From NCBI RefSeq assembly GCF_000151315.2, contig NW_011887305.1:444269-508268 (forward strand): DNA of 64,000 nt. Reading direction: 5' to 3'. The notes under the pieces were generated by a model, which saw only the letters and a list, made by a program, of their open reading frames with translations, was not told the DNA's origin and searched no databases. This document shows positions 23,091-35,500 of this stretch, piece by piece. Position 1 is the first letter of the stretch, and each line of letters opens with the position of its first letter. A program made the translations under genes and the position numbers. The stretch comes from Capsaspora owczarzaki ATCC 30864. Taxonomy: Eukaryota; Opisthokonta; Filasterea.

Positions 23091-23736
23091 GTGTTCCACA
23101 TGACCAATGCTTAATGTGAAGCCGAAATTTCGAGACCGCCACACAGCCGAGCATTGAGCCATTCCCACACACACACACACATGCAGATTCAACACAATCA
23201 CACTTTCTGAGAGCGAGCGTGAGGGTTGCATTGCGATCCATTTTGGCTGTTTGCGCACGAGTTGCAGCGGAGGATTCAGCCGTCGAAGCACACAGGCCAT
23301 GCGAACTCTCGGTCGCTCTGCTGCCTCACCAACTCAGTCTCTCGCCCTCGTCAGTCTTCACTCTACTGACTAGAAATGCGACAAAATGGCTCGCAGGTTT
23401 GTTGTTGTGACCGAGTCGAGCAGCAGCAGCAAGTGTGTTGTGACTGGCTGCCTTTGACATTGAGGACAATTGGAAAACTCCACTCGTTCCGAAGTTATGG
23501 TCCCACTGCTGCTACTGCTACTGCTACTGCTGCTGCTGCCATCGATTCGATGTCAGGTTGTTGGCTTACACGACGTTGAACATGGGCTTGAGGTAGATCT
23601 CAAGCACGCCCAGCGGCTTCTCGTCGTCGGGAAAGCCCTCGTCGCGCTTGCCGGTCGTGTAGTTGTGATTGCGACCAAACGACCGCGCGAGCAAGTCGTC
23701 CGTCTCGTGCAATGGCGCGTTGATGGACTTTGTCAT
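20841..23736 (-). CDS. Amino acid/auxin permease family transporter (VGAT/AVT-like)
   Basis: A multi-pass AAAP transporter, probably proton- or ion-coupled amino acid transport at an organelle or plasma membrane; the substrate cannot be read from sequence. Exons (minus) are 23736-23572, 22507-22389, 22313-22276, 22180-22018, 21920-21653, 21524-21264 and 21170-20841, giving 447 residues. Family marks: VPYNAAEGGW, ANYTGKALIKCLY, SYADIGDAAFGKAGR, TLAFGG, YNWAFIALM, IPHIAQ-like FVPHIAQV and a terminal hydrophobic GGGFGAYQSI. The first transmembrane segment looks about eight residues short where relatives read NxxxGxG. Intron 1 (1,064 nt) may therefore hide a small exon. In the drawn model exon 1 ends at GTGTAA, phase 0, although a better GTAAGC donor lies two bases later. 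Confidence 0.85.
23034..23089 (+). repeat. 56-base poly(T) tract
   Basis: An uninterrupted T run inside the long first intron of the minus-strand transporter gene, so poly(A) in the transcript. Confidence 0.9.
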
Positions 23737-24059
23737 TCAAGCAACGAATGTTCGACTGCGCTCAGATTCTAAATGAATAAAATGATAAAATGAGATAATG
23801 AGATGATGGTTTTTTGGAGATTGGGAGCGCCAACTGTTGAATAAAAAAAAGGGGGGTTATTCCATGAATCCGTCCCTCCGATGCAAAATAAGCAAAGAAT
23901 ACAATCAAGCACATCATGAGCAGCACCACAACAAACGAGAATGTCATGAAGCCAATGGGAAAAAAAAAAGTGGGCCAAAACGCACCGAAAAACCAAAAGA
24001 CACTGAAAAACCGAACGAAAAAAGGAAAGCAGCAATTTTTCGTGCATGCCTGCGTGAGT
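23737..24059. other. Spacer between transporter start and C-clamp gene end
   Basis: AT-rich sequence with repeated ATGATAAAATGAGATAATG-like words and A runs. It should hold the transporter promoter and the 3' UTR of the next minus-strand gene. No gene seen. Confidence 0.5.
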
Positions 24060-26867
24060 TTAAACGGGTATCTCGGTCATCAGCGGCTCGATGCCTTGCG
24101 TCAAAAGATACTGGGCAGATTCAGGAGATTCCGAAAAGCCTTGCGTGAGTCGACCGCACGCCTTCTTCCACCGGCACTGGGCGCACCACAGATGAGTGCG
24201 GTTGATGCCAAACAAGCGCCGGCAACGCTGCATGGCGCCTAATTGTCGCGTTCGGTCGTTCATTGTGGAACGGACATTGTCGCCCGAGTCGTTGAGCGAG
24301 TGGAAGGTGACCTGCATTCCGTTGTTGTCTTGAGTTCCTCTGTCCGAGGTGCTCGAGTCACTGGCAGTTGAAGATCATCACCATCAAGGAAAGTGAGTCA
24401 GCAACCAACAACCAAGCCACCCTCGTCCCGAGAGACTGAAGCAAAACGAAACACAACAAGAAAAAAAAAAACAATGTCCACGTTACCGTCGCGAACCGGA
24501 TTGCTCATAGCCATTTGCATCGTCGCCGCTTTGGTCACTGGCTTGTCCCGAGTCCTTGGCGGTGGATCCACCGAGCTGATCGTCATCCATGTCGCTGCCG
24601 GAAGACGGGCCTTGGTTTTGCTCGTCTGCTTCTTGCTCTTCTTCTTCTTCTTGTTCTTCGTCCTCTTCCGCTTCTTCATCTTGCTCTTCTTCTTGTTCTT
24701 CGTCCTCTTCTTCTTCGTCGTCGTCTTCCTCCTCATCTTCGTCGTCTTCGCCATTGCGGTCAAATCGCGCTCGCTTCGTTGAGCGTTCCTCGTTTCCGGC
24801 GCCGTCGCCTTCGGCCTGACGCTTTTCGGAGGTCGACGACTTTGCAGCATTCGCGCCGCCGCCTTGCTTTGAGGCAGTCATGGAGCTGGTCAGCGCAGAG
24901 GCCGCGGATTTCAGCGACTCCATCCGACGAGCCTCGACCACGGCGCGGGACGGGCGGCCTCTGCGCGGGAGCGCGAGTTCTTCTGGGTCGTGGTCGGGCA
25001 AGGATTGTTGAGTGAAAGCAGGCAGTGGTTGGTGGTCGTAATGGCGGCGGAAATCGAGCCGGGTGAGGCCGAACAGCGTCGGAAGAAGCGGTCGATCAGC
25101 ACGGCTGGCGTAGCGGAAGCCGTCGCTGGTTTCCTGGTCCTGAAGGAGAACAGCCACCTCGTCGTCGCAGTCAAAGTGATGGTCTTCGTTGTCAAGGATG
25201 TGGCCGTCGGCTGCCTCGTGCTCAACTTGGTGGTTGCGACCTGTCGTCAAGAGCAGCTCAATCCCGTGAATCGTGAGTCGACCAGCGGCAATCCGCTCTT
25301 CGATGAATTCGCCATAGCCACCATCCACGAGAGCCTCTTCTTCGGCGGCATCGTCGTCTTCGCGTTCGCCAGAACCTGCTGCTGCTGCTCCGCCAGCTGA
25401 AATAACGGAGGCCACAGCACTGGCCGTGCCTTGCTTGGAACGGCGGGCGGCAGGCACGATGGGATTTTCAAAGAACAAGTGGGCAACCTCGCATTCAATG
25501 ACATCGCCAATGTCCAGTCGAACCGACGCAGTGCTCGAGCCAGCCTGGTGACTCACAACATTGCCTTCGATTGGCGGTTCCACAGGCGACCACCACCAAA
25601 CCTGCTGTCCAAAGACCAGCGGCAGTGTGATTTGAAGTGGAAGCGGAGGGCCGACGAGGGCCGAGCCTGCTGCAGGGGTCGTCGTGGCAGTGGTGCTGGT
25701 TGCAGCAGCAGCAGCAGCTGCAGCGGAGTCGCTTGGTTCGCTTGGAGTGCTGCTGGTGTTGTTGTTGTTGTTGTTGTTGTTGTTGCTGCTGCTGCCAGCG
25801 GCGGCGGGCGAGGAAGCAGCAGGAGGGCGTGGCGATCGGTCGTACCAGTCTCCCTTCGAGTTGGGCGAGACGAGCGGCACCAAATGGTGCGGGCGGACGA
25901 GCATTGGCTGCAAACGAGCGCCGGGCTCACCGGTACCCGCCGATTGCGGAATCGGCACCACCAACAGGAGCGACTCGACCTTGGTGTCCAACGCAGCATC
26001 GAGCGGCGTGCAGATCACGTCCGAGAGCGAGGCGGCGCCGTTCCGAGAGGGCCCGTGCTTGCTCCGGATTTCACCGACAAACACCATCCCCGTGAATGGC
26101 GAGATTGCGTGCACGCGCTGTGATAGCTCGGGCAGCGGGATGAGCGTCTTCTCGGCAGACCTGGATCGCTGTAGTTGGCCAGGTGCATCGGGCGTCCCAG
26201 TGAAAGTGGCAGGCTCGCTGCTGGCGTCTTGCGCAGCCGGCTGTGGCTGTGATTGTGTCGTCGTCGTCGCCGTCGTCGTCGTCGTCGTCGCTGGTACTTG
26301 TGATTGCTGCGCGCGCAGAGTGAATCGCCGCTCCACGCGACATGCAGCCGGATTCAGGCTCGGCGGTCCGGGCATCTGAACGCCAGGTGTTTCCAGCCGT
26401 CGTTGCAGCGCCGCCTGCGCCGCGGCTGTGCGTCGTACGCACTCCTCGGGCTGCTCGCATTGCCCCTTGACGCCACTGTGGCTGCCACTTGCGCCACTAT
26501 CGACAGAGTTAGCGGCGATCGCAGCACTCTTGTCTGAGTTGCTGCTGTTGTTGTTGTTGGTGTTGCTCGCGGCTGCTGTTGCTGCTGTGGCTGCGCTGGC
26601 CTGCAACGCCTCGCATCGCTGCCGCTGAGCCTCAATGATGCGCGTGACCTCCTGCATGGTCTTGCTCATTCCCGACGGGGTCGGTGGCGCCGACGCCGTG
26701 GATCCAGTGCTTGCTGCAGGTGCCAATCCCGCCTGCCTTGCAGCTGTTGGTTGAGTTGACGCTGCAGCCAAAGCGCCATCGCCGGCCGTGTCTGCTGCAG
26801 GCGTTGCTGGGCGGTTGTGTTCGGCCAGTCCCAGCTGTGGCGGAAGCGCGTCGGCAGCCGTGTCCAT
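24060..26867 (-). CDS. C-clamp protein with long low-complexity N-terminus
   Basis: Probably a DNA-binding nuclear protein. Exons (minus) are 26867-24487 and 24360-24060, giving 893 residues. The C-terminus has CRRLFGINRTHLWCAQC then RWKKAC, which fits the C-clamp (C-x14-WC-x2-C-x5-C) of the HDBP/ZNF395/ZNF704 proteins (a CRKxYGMxxxxxWCxxC type) and of the TCF/LEF E-tail. This region is in the short second exon. Upstream are Ala/Ser/Thr/Asn runs, a possible chromatin-reader-like stretch (VFGQQVWWWSPVEPPIEGNV, about 25580-25630) and a long Asp/Glu tract (about 24600-24760) after a basic KRARF. The start is ATG 26867; upstream in-frame sequence crosses a poly(T) run and is unlikely to be coding. 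The C-clamp is clear; the exact family is not. Confidence 0.75.
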
Positions 26868-26914
26868 GATTCGCAACGAGTGTTCGTATTGATCTTGAAT
26901 GAAAATAAAGGGGG

Positions 26915-26964
<50 letters not shown>

Positions 26965-27540
26965 TGTGGATCTATTGGAAAAGGATCAGATGAGCATTGC
27001 GGGTTGTGTGAGTGTGGATGAATGATTGTAGTGACGAAATGAAGGGTTTGGAATGTGATATGAGGGAATGATGCGACGGGGGTGATGGGTGAATGTGCAT
27101 GGGACAAACGGGACGATGAATACAAAACGTCGCGCTTTCCAGGTACTTTGCTCCTCGCTTGCGCTGCGCTTGTTCGGTAGTGCCGTCGAGGACTTTTGAA
27201 GTGCTGGTTAGGGAACGAGTTTGATGGTTGTACTCTATTGCGGATCGCGGAGGTCAGCTTAAAGAGAAGACAGAATCCTGTAACAAGGACAACGCTCGGC
27301 CAAGCTTTTCGGTTGATCGCGGCCGTATCTGCAAAATAGAAAGCCTAAACCAGTACGGTATACAATACTTCCACAGGGATTTCCATCGAGGTCGCAGGGT
27401 TGCTCATGCCTCATCACTCAGATTCATGGATTTTTGCCAGCAGCCTTTCCTTCTGTCCTTTGAAATCACATTGACTTGAATTTATTCTAGTTTCCGTCCT
27501 TCTTTTTGTTTTTCCTTTCCGTTCAGTCGTTTTTTCAGTC
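26868..27540. other. Divergent promoter region (C-clamp gene/SPT16)
   Basis: 673 bases between opposite start codons. It holds the 47-base poly(A) tract and otherwise unique sequence without a convincing gene. Confidence 0.5.
26915..26961 (-). repeat. 47-base poly(A) tract (poly(T) on gene strand)
   Basis: An uninterrupted A run starting 48 bases upstream of the C-clamp gene start, on that gene's 5' side. Confidence 0.9.
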
Positions 27541-30500
27541 ATGTCAATTCAGCTCGACAAGGCGACGTTCAAGCGTCGTCTTGAGCGACTTTACGACTTG
27601 TGGCAGGTTTGGCGCGCTTTTTTCTTTTCCTTGTTCTTTCATTCGTCTCCCCTCTCCCTTGCACTCCCTCGCTCTCCGACTCCCACTCCTCGATAGCGAT
27701 TTGCTTCTAGTGCATTGATGCTCGTACTGGCCGAACCGCCCCAGGACGCAACACCGCGCTCGAACCGACCGCATGTTGAGATCGCTTTTTTTCTTTCTTT
27801 TTTTTTTTTTTTCGTTTTTCGCTTCGCTTTGATTCGCACTCGCTCCTCGCTCGCTCGCCTTGAAGGGCGTGAGTGCGTGCGCATGCTGTGTACTACTCGT
27901 TGATCAGCGTCGCCTCGTCGTGCACGCTGGTCGGCGATCGGACAGCGGACGCAGCTCATGCAATAGAAGCGCCAGGACAACGTGGTGGGAACAAAATGGC
28001 GCGAAAACTTTTCCCGCCAAAAATTTCGTCTTTCAACCAAACTTCATTCCTTCAATTCGCTCACTTTTTTTTTTTTTTTTTTTTTTTTTTTGCTCTCGTG
28101 ATTTGGAACAGAATACAGATGCAATGCAGAACGTCAGTTCGTTGTTGCTTCTGATTGGCAGCAGCACGGAAGAGGCCGAGTCGCCCACCAAAGGCACGCT
28201 CTTGCAGGTAAAGCATGTTTTGCGCACTTTGCTTTCTTTTTTTCTCCAGTTCCTGTTCCTTTTGCACTCATCCGCTCTCTTGCTCGGTTGATTAGATCTG
28301 GCTGTTCGGGTACGAATTCCCCGACACCGTCATGCTTCTGACCAAGAAGGGCTTGCAAGTGATTGCCAGTCAAAAAAAGCGTAAGCGCCCAAACCATCCT
28401 TCCCTCATGTTTGATTTGAGAGTCAGGGATTCAGGGGGATGGGGCACCGCTTTTGTGTTACTGGGCATTGCTATCAGTCAGTTGCTCATGTGTCAAACGA
28501 AGCGAAGATTCATGGCAACCTCGGTTGCCACTCGGCTGCATCCTTGCGAGTCGAAGGCCGGAGTGTGTCTTCAACGGCAACACCCATTCAGCAACACTTT
28601 GTTGCATGGCCTTTGACGCAAGCAGACTTTGAGGGAACTTGTTTCCTCAAACGTTCGGGATCAGTGTGAAATTTCCAACTTTTTTTTTTCTCTTTTTCTT
28701 GTTACCTCCTTTTTTTTTTGCTCTTGTTCACATTTCGCCCTCACTTTCGCTCTTGCCATTCCGCTCCTTTTTGAATAGTCGACATTCTTGGCCAGCTCCA
28801 AAGCGATAGCCCTGTCCCGCTGGTCCTCCACGTTCGCACAAAGGAGGACAAGAACAAGGGCAATTTCGGCAAGATTGTCGCTGCCATGAATGGGGGGCCG
28901 GTCGGCATTTTCAAAAAGGACCGCACCAGCGGCAACTTTCTGCCAGAGTGGCACGAGTTTGCCAGCGAGGACGCTGGCTGGGCGGCAGTCGAGAAGGTGG
29001 ACGTGAGCATTGCCACCAGCTACTTTATGGGCACCAAGGAAGAGTCTGAGCTCAAGCACGTTCGTGACGCTGCAACCGTGGCTTCCCACATTATGCGCAC
29101 CGCCGTGGTCAACAAGGTCGAGAATGTCATCCAGACCATGCGGAAAGTCACGCACATGAATTTGGCCGACGAGCTCGAAGCCATTGTCAAGAACCCTTCT
29201 GGCTTGTCTTCCAAGAATGTGAGTCTTGTTTTTTTTCCAGAACGCAAAAAAATCGCCGTTGCTCGAGTTCTCTTTCCCCCCCCCCCATACTCACCCTCTG
29301 ACGCTTGCCCCCTGTTGCGACAGATTGACAAACAAGAAGTCGAATCTGCTTACACCCCCATCATCCAATCGGGCGGTGTCTTTGACTTGCGACCATCGGC
29401 CACGAGTAACGACGAGCTGATCAAGGTTGGTACGATCGTCGTGGCGATTGGCGCCATCTACCGCCAGTTCTTTTCCAACATTGCCCGCACCTTCCTGGTC
29501 AACCCGACCAAGCGCCAGTCGGACAATTACAAGTTTTTGCTCGAGCTCCAAGAGTACATTGCGTCCCAGCTCGTCCCTGGCGCATCTTTGGCGAGTGTGT
29601 TTGCCAAGGGCACCGAGTATGTCGAGCGCAAGCGGAAAGACCTGCTGCCCCACCTCACATCCACCTTTGGCTTTGGCATTGGCATGGAGTTCCGCGAGAG
29701 CTCGCTCATTATCGACAAGTCCAAGACCCGCGTGGTCGAGCCTGGCATGGTGTTCAACCTTGCCGTCGGCTTCAAGGACTTGCGCGATGCCGCCGCCGAG
29801 CCATCCGAGGTGCCAGAGCATGACACCCAGGCCGAGGAAAACTACTCGCTCTTTGTCGCCGACATGATGCTCGTCCCGCTCGACGGAAACGAGCCGACCC
29901 CGGCCTTCCTCACCAAGGACGCGCCGTTCAAGCTCGCCGACGTCTCGCACATTCTCAAAGACCTCGAGTCCAAAGACGAGAAGCGACGACGAAGGCAAAA
30001 CCAGCTGCTGCAGCGCATCATCACGTCCAAGGAGCATGCGCCCGACACTGACGAGACGGCCACGACTGGCAAGCACTTTGACAAGTCTGTCGCGTACAAG
30101 TCCATGTCGGCCCTGCCCAACGACCCGACGATTGCTGCGCTGCGCATCTATGTCGACATGGAACATCGAGCAGTCGTGCTTCCCATCAACGGCTACCCCG
30201 TTGCCGTCCACATCAACCACATTAAGAGCGTCAGCAAGACCAATCAGTCCGACTACATGTACTTGCGCATCAACTTTGCCTTCCCCACGCAAGCGGCCAT
30301 GGGCGAAAACTCTGCCGTTCCGAAGGCCGTGTTTATGGGCGATCTCAGCTACCGCTCCAAGAACTTTGAGAGCATCAATGCGGTCGACCGCGACATCAAG
30401 GCTCTCCAAAAGAAGGCCAAGACGGAAGCTGCCGAGAAGCGCGAGGCTGCCGATTTGGTCGAGCAGGAAGACTTGCAGCTTGCCTCGGCTCAGGTCCGTC

Positions 30501-31831
30501 CGCTCCAGCTCCGCGATCTCAAGATGCGTCCCGCGCTTGGACCCCGTGGCTCTGACAAGGCCGGCGTGCTGGTGGCCCACACCAATGGCTTCCGCTACAG
30601 CACGGGCATGGACCACGTCGATGTGATTTACTCCAACATCAAGCACGCCATCCTCCAGCAATGCAAGAACGAGAACGTGGTCATCATCCACCTTCACCTG
30701 AACAATCCGATTCTGATTGGCAAAAAGAAGCAAAAGGACGTCCAGTTCTACGTGGAGGTCGTGGGTGTCGACGACTTGAAAAACACCAAGCGCTCTGGTC
30801 AAGACCGCGACGAGTTTCTGGCCGAGCAGCGCGAGCGCGAGCTCAAAAACCGCTACAATGAGGCGTTCGCCAAGTTTGCGCAAAAGGTCCAAGAGCAAAC
30901 GCACAACGCGGTCAAGTTTGACGCCCCCGAACGCGGCTGCGGCTTTTTCGGCGTGGCCAACCGTGGCCAGGCCTTTATCACTCCTGGCACACACTGCTTG
31001 TTCAACGTCACCGAGCAGCCCCAATTCGTGGTCACGCTTGACGAGATTGAGCTGGTGCATCTCGAACGTGTGCAGCACAGTCTCAAGAGCTTTGACATGG
31101 TCATCATCTACAAGGACTACACCCGTCCAGTGACGCACATTACTGCCATCCCGACCAACTACATTGACACGATTCGCGACTGGCTCGACGCCGTGGACAT
31201 TTACAACACCTCTGGTGCCATCAATCTCAACTGGTCTGCCATCATGAAGCAAATTCTCGAGAATCCCAAGGCCTTTATCGAGGATGGCGCGTGGAGCTTG
31301 TTCCTCGGCGAAGAGGAGGTGAGGAGAATTTTTTGGAGCCATTGAATTGTTGTTGGTGGGATGGATCAAACCCTGACTCGTCGTTGTTTGTTTGTTTGTG
31401 TTTTTTTTTGCTTTTGCGTTGTCATTCGTTGCAGGAGGAAGATGGTGACGATTCCGAAGACGAAGACAGCGATTTCGAGGATGACTTTTCAGACTCGGAC
31501 GCAGATGCTTCCGAAGACTATTCATCCGAGGACATTTCCGACGACGATGACGACTCGGATGCTTCGTTGGATAGCGGTGAAGAATCCGGCAAGGACTGGG
31601 ACGAGCTTGAAGAGGAGGCCATGCGCGAAGAAGGTATGTTTCATGAGTCGGTGGTGGTGGTTGTATTTTGACAAGCAAACACAATGCTGATCCTGACTTT
31701 TTGTTGTTTTTTTTCCCTCTTGTGCAGAGGAATCAAAGAAACGTCGTCGTGAAGAAGACGACGACGAGGGACAGCGCAAGAAGAAGCGCGTGAACGCGCC
31801 GCCACCCAAGAAGAGTGGCGTTCGTCGTTGA
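27541..31831 (+). CDS. SUPT16H: FACT histone chaperone subunit SPT16
   Basis: Handles H2A-H2B dimers during transcription and replication, as a heterodimer with SSRP1/POB3. Exons are 27541-27606, 28112-28207, 28296-28380, 28779-29218, 29324-31318, 31435-31633 and 31728-31831, giving 994 residues (human about 1047). In order: an aminopeptidase-P-like N-terminal domain (from MSIQLDKATFKRRL), a central Spt16 domain and PH-like middle domain (GMDHVDVIYSNIKHAILQQC, then FYVEVVGVDDL), and an acidic Asp/Glu tail followed by a basic KKRRREEDDDEGQRKKKRV end. The N-terminal half spans four short exons, the rest one long exon. Introns carry T runs. There is a 1,995-nt central exon and no sign of damage. 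Confidence 0.96.
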
Positions 31832-32540
31832 ACAGCAACAGTGTACATTGTTAAACCAGTCTTGTTTTTGTTTGTTTTTTCTGTGCTTTTTTAGTAAATA
31901 GACATCGCTTTTATTCTCAAACTTGCGTCTTGCGTCATAACTCACACGGTGATACTGGAAGTGGGAAAGAGTGGTTAAATTAAGCCAACTCCAACCAGTC
32001 TTTCTTTCCAAGCATGCAGGTTTGTCCTTAGCACCTGCCATCGCTCCATCCAAATCCCAAACCACATGTTGGTCAATATCCAAACTCTGCCCGCTCGAGA
32101 TGTGCACTGGTTCCAAGTAAAACGCGGCCTGGGGGGGTTGGTTTTTTTGTTTTGTTTTTTTTTTTTTTTTGTCCTCACACACACTCACTCCCGCTCAACC
32201 CCCAACATGTAGTGTGTACCTGAGTTTAGTGTTCAGTAACCAGCAAATGCAAGATAAACTCACACTTGTTGTTGATGAAATGACGAGCATTTCAAAATCC
32301 CTTTTCCTTTAAAATCGCGAAGGCGCCAACCAGCTGAGAACGCGCGCGTTGAACTTTGAGCGCGCGCTCGACGCCTCGCCTCTCTCTCTCTCTCCCAATC
32401 TCATTTCACTCCGTCTCATGTCCTACAAACAACCTTCAAACTGATTGCGGGGAGAGATGCCCCCATCATTTTTTGGTTTTTTTTGCACAACTAACTACAA
32501 ACTTTCTTGGCTTTGGCTTTTTCTGGTTGACTATATTTAG
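31832..32540. other. Intergenic region between SPT16 and SAMD9-like gene
   Basis: Holds the SPT16 3' UTR, a T run near 32155 and a minus-strand stretch (about 31975-32131) that stays open and reads rather like protein (see findings). The first exon of the SAMD9-like gene should also lie here, but I could not fix it. Confidence 0.4.
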
Positions 32541-35500
32541 ACCATCTGGTGCTGCAATGCGCGCACAGATACTGGTTGCAAACAAGGCTTTACCAACTCC
32601 AAGACCTACAAGGAAGAGCTTTTGGATGCCATTGTCGGTGCTTTGAACTCTGCGCCTGGCCGTTGGCACCATCTCGTTTCCAAGAAACCCGACATCTGGA
32701 AGGCGGTGAATGACATTTGTCATCGCGCCGGGCTTCGAGTCGAGTTGGAACAGCTTTCGGAACTGCCGGAAGAGCCTCCATCCTTCGTTGGACGCCGTGT
32801 TGTTGCGTACTTTGTCGATCAACCAACAAACACGACACACATTTTTGCGCAAGGACTGCCTTTCGGAGATGCCGCGTTCACCAGCCTCCCCCTCGTTCGT
32901 GTTGGGCAAGAGTCCAAGGAAAACACGGACGCTGAAGGGTGGAAACGTGCTCTTCGCCAATTGCCAGCTCGTGTCGCGCTTGGGCGAGCACCTGTTCCGT
33001 TCACGATCGATCCCAACACCGGTCCACCCGTCCCGCCTGGCCTCCCGTTCCCTCTTCCGGACGAGGTTGCGCCTGCGGCTCAAGCATTCAACGAGAGTGC
33101 CAACTGCGAGTTCAAGCAACCAACTTCGCTCAACCCACCCGTCGGCGATTACCTCGAGCAGATTCTTCGAGCCATCCGCGCATCGCCAGGTCGGCCAGTT
33201 CACCTCATTCTTGGGGTTCAAGATGAATCCTGCGTTGTTGTGGGTACACCATCCGTCTTGGCTTCGGTGGTCGATACAGCAACGGACTTTCTGGCTGGCG
33301 TTTTTCCGCGCTTTGATCCAGCGTTCGTGACAATCACGCAGCATCCTGTGGCTCTCCCTGACGTCGAGCAGCCGCTCGTCTATCTGCGGGACATTTTGAT
33401 GGAAGAAGTGAACGCTGCCCTTAGCTGTTTGTCCGGCCGCGCTTGGACTGTTGCGACCGCGTCTGACTCGACGTGCGACTTGCTGATTGACCCCGACATC
33501 TATTCAGCGGTGCGGCAAGCACTCTATGGTTGTGAAGCGCTCCGTTCAAGATTGCCAGATGCCGAGTTCACAAACCTCAGTTCCGTCAAGATCGACACCA
33601 CGGCACACCCCACATCGGACAAAGTCAGGTACGGCGAATATGCCGTGGCGGTTTACGTGCGCGACAAACAGGCTGGCCTCGAGTGGCTCGCTCGTGAACT
33701 CGTTGACCCTCCAGATCACGTTAGTCCTGAGGAGCGCTTTGTCTGTCATCTGGAGTTCAACGTCCCTGTGCGTCAGGCGCCTTGCACCGTGTCCTCAAAG
33801 ACCTCGCGTGCGCGTCTTCTCTGCTCTGGAGTCTCAGCGCAATTGAACCACGAGTTTCCTTCGTCTGCACTCTGGCTTCGCGTTCGCCCGCTGGAACTCA
33901 TCCCTATGTTGCCATTCTACCTTTCGCAGAGCAGCTTTTTGAGGATTCTCTTGGTGGCTTCCAATGAGCAGGCCGAGCTTGCCAAGCAAACCCTCGGCGG
34001 CATGAAACTCGCTCCTGCCGAGCTGTTTGATCAAGTTGTGCAGCCTGCGATCCCGAAATCCATCGAAGCGGCATACTACGCACTGCTTCGCCATCCGACT
34101 CGCCCTCGTTGCATTTTTGCTGATGCGCACTTGTTGATCAGTGACGCCATGACCAGGCTTCTCAATGCGGCCCGCTCCATTGACACTCCGGCTCCGTCTG
34201 TTGTCGCCTTTTGCACACCTGCGGCTGCGGCGTCCCTGATCTCCGTGCCTGTAGTCGTGGATGAGGCCATTATGTACAACCCGCACCACTCATACCATGC
34301 AAGGCCGGCTGCTGATTCAGCGTCGAACACGATGGCTGGACTCGTTCATCAAGTTCTCGAGCCCATGCCGACTGATCCAGCTGAGCAATCGCCCGAAAGC
34401 CTGACCCTGCTTGTGCGTGGCTGGCTTCAAAATCCCAACCGCTTGCCCCCTTCGTGGCAGCTGGTTCGGTCTGGGGCTGTTGTCGCGACAGGACCTGTCC
34501 GCGACCTTGTGCAGCTCGTGCTGAAAAGCGACAGCCACTTAACTACAACCGTAATCAATCTCCAGAAACAACAAGCTGGCTGCGGCGCATCAGCAGCTCT
34601 TCGTGCAACGGGCTGGCAGCTTCAGGCGACGCGAGATGTCTTTTCTGTGCGACTGGTGGATTCGGCACACGTGAATGAGTTTTGGCAGCTCTTTTCTGCT
34701 ATGCTTTCACGTCCTGCGCTGCTCCTGATTGATGAAGATGTGGCTCACGCTTCGGATTTCGTGAGAGCTGCTCCACGCTCTCTCTCTCATCCCCTCGCAA
34801 TTATTCGAGTGCTTCCGGACACGTACCAGCGAAGACCCGCGGTCAGCCCCGTCGTGTGCGCCCATGTCACCTCCTACACTGTCACTCTGTCTTCGGTTCT
34901 CACTCTCGATGATACGCGAGCAGTCTGTGCCGGACTGCTCAGTGCTTTGCACCAGGACAACGCCGACGCTGCCATTCAGACCTGGACAGTGCGGGCTCGT
35001 GCGGCGCTCAAGCTCATGAGCCGATCTCAGCTCCAGCCGGACGACATGCACTTATATGTCATTGCTCTTTCCGCTTGTCGAGGCGAGTATATTCAAGCAG
35101 AAACCTTTGTTCGCAAGAGGTTTGACGCACTTCAACAGCCTGAATACCAGTCTCTCATGCGTCGAGCGCGGCTTCTTGCCTTTCTCTCGGCGCTTTGCGG
35201 CGATCCAAAGATTGTGTGGAGGTCTCCGGCCTCGTGGGATGAGTTGGTCCGCAACCAAGACTCGGGCTCCAAGGCGTTTCTGGATTTGGTTCAGTACGAT
35301 GGGTACCTTCGCTTCTTGCACCCGTTCATTGCCCGTCTATTCTTATCCCAGCTTGACTACGGTGCGCGTACCGATCATTGGCGAGAAGGTCATCCTGTTC
35401 CGAGTGCGTTCCTGCTGAACGAATGGCGAGCCTCTCTTCCAACTCTCTGTGCTGAGTTGGACGGGCAACCCGCCCCGGGCATCAGTTCGTCTTTCGTGTT

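Noticed and set aside
26915-26961. Poly(A) as the tail of a retroposed gene
   Set aside because: The adjacent C-clamp gene runs the other way and has an intron, and no target-site repeat is seen.
29291-31684. 797-codon open frame antisense to SPT16
   Set aside because: Same cause: a shadow of a strongly biased exon, no domain resemblance.
31832-32300. tRNA search in spacers (here and others)
   Set aside because: I looked for B-box-like GGTTCRANTCC words and found none with a matching acceptor stem. A covariance search would be needed to exclude tRNAs.
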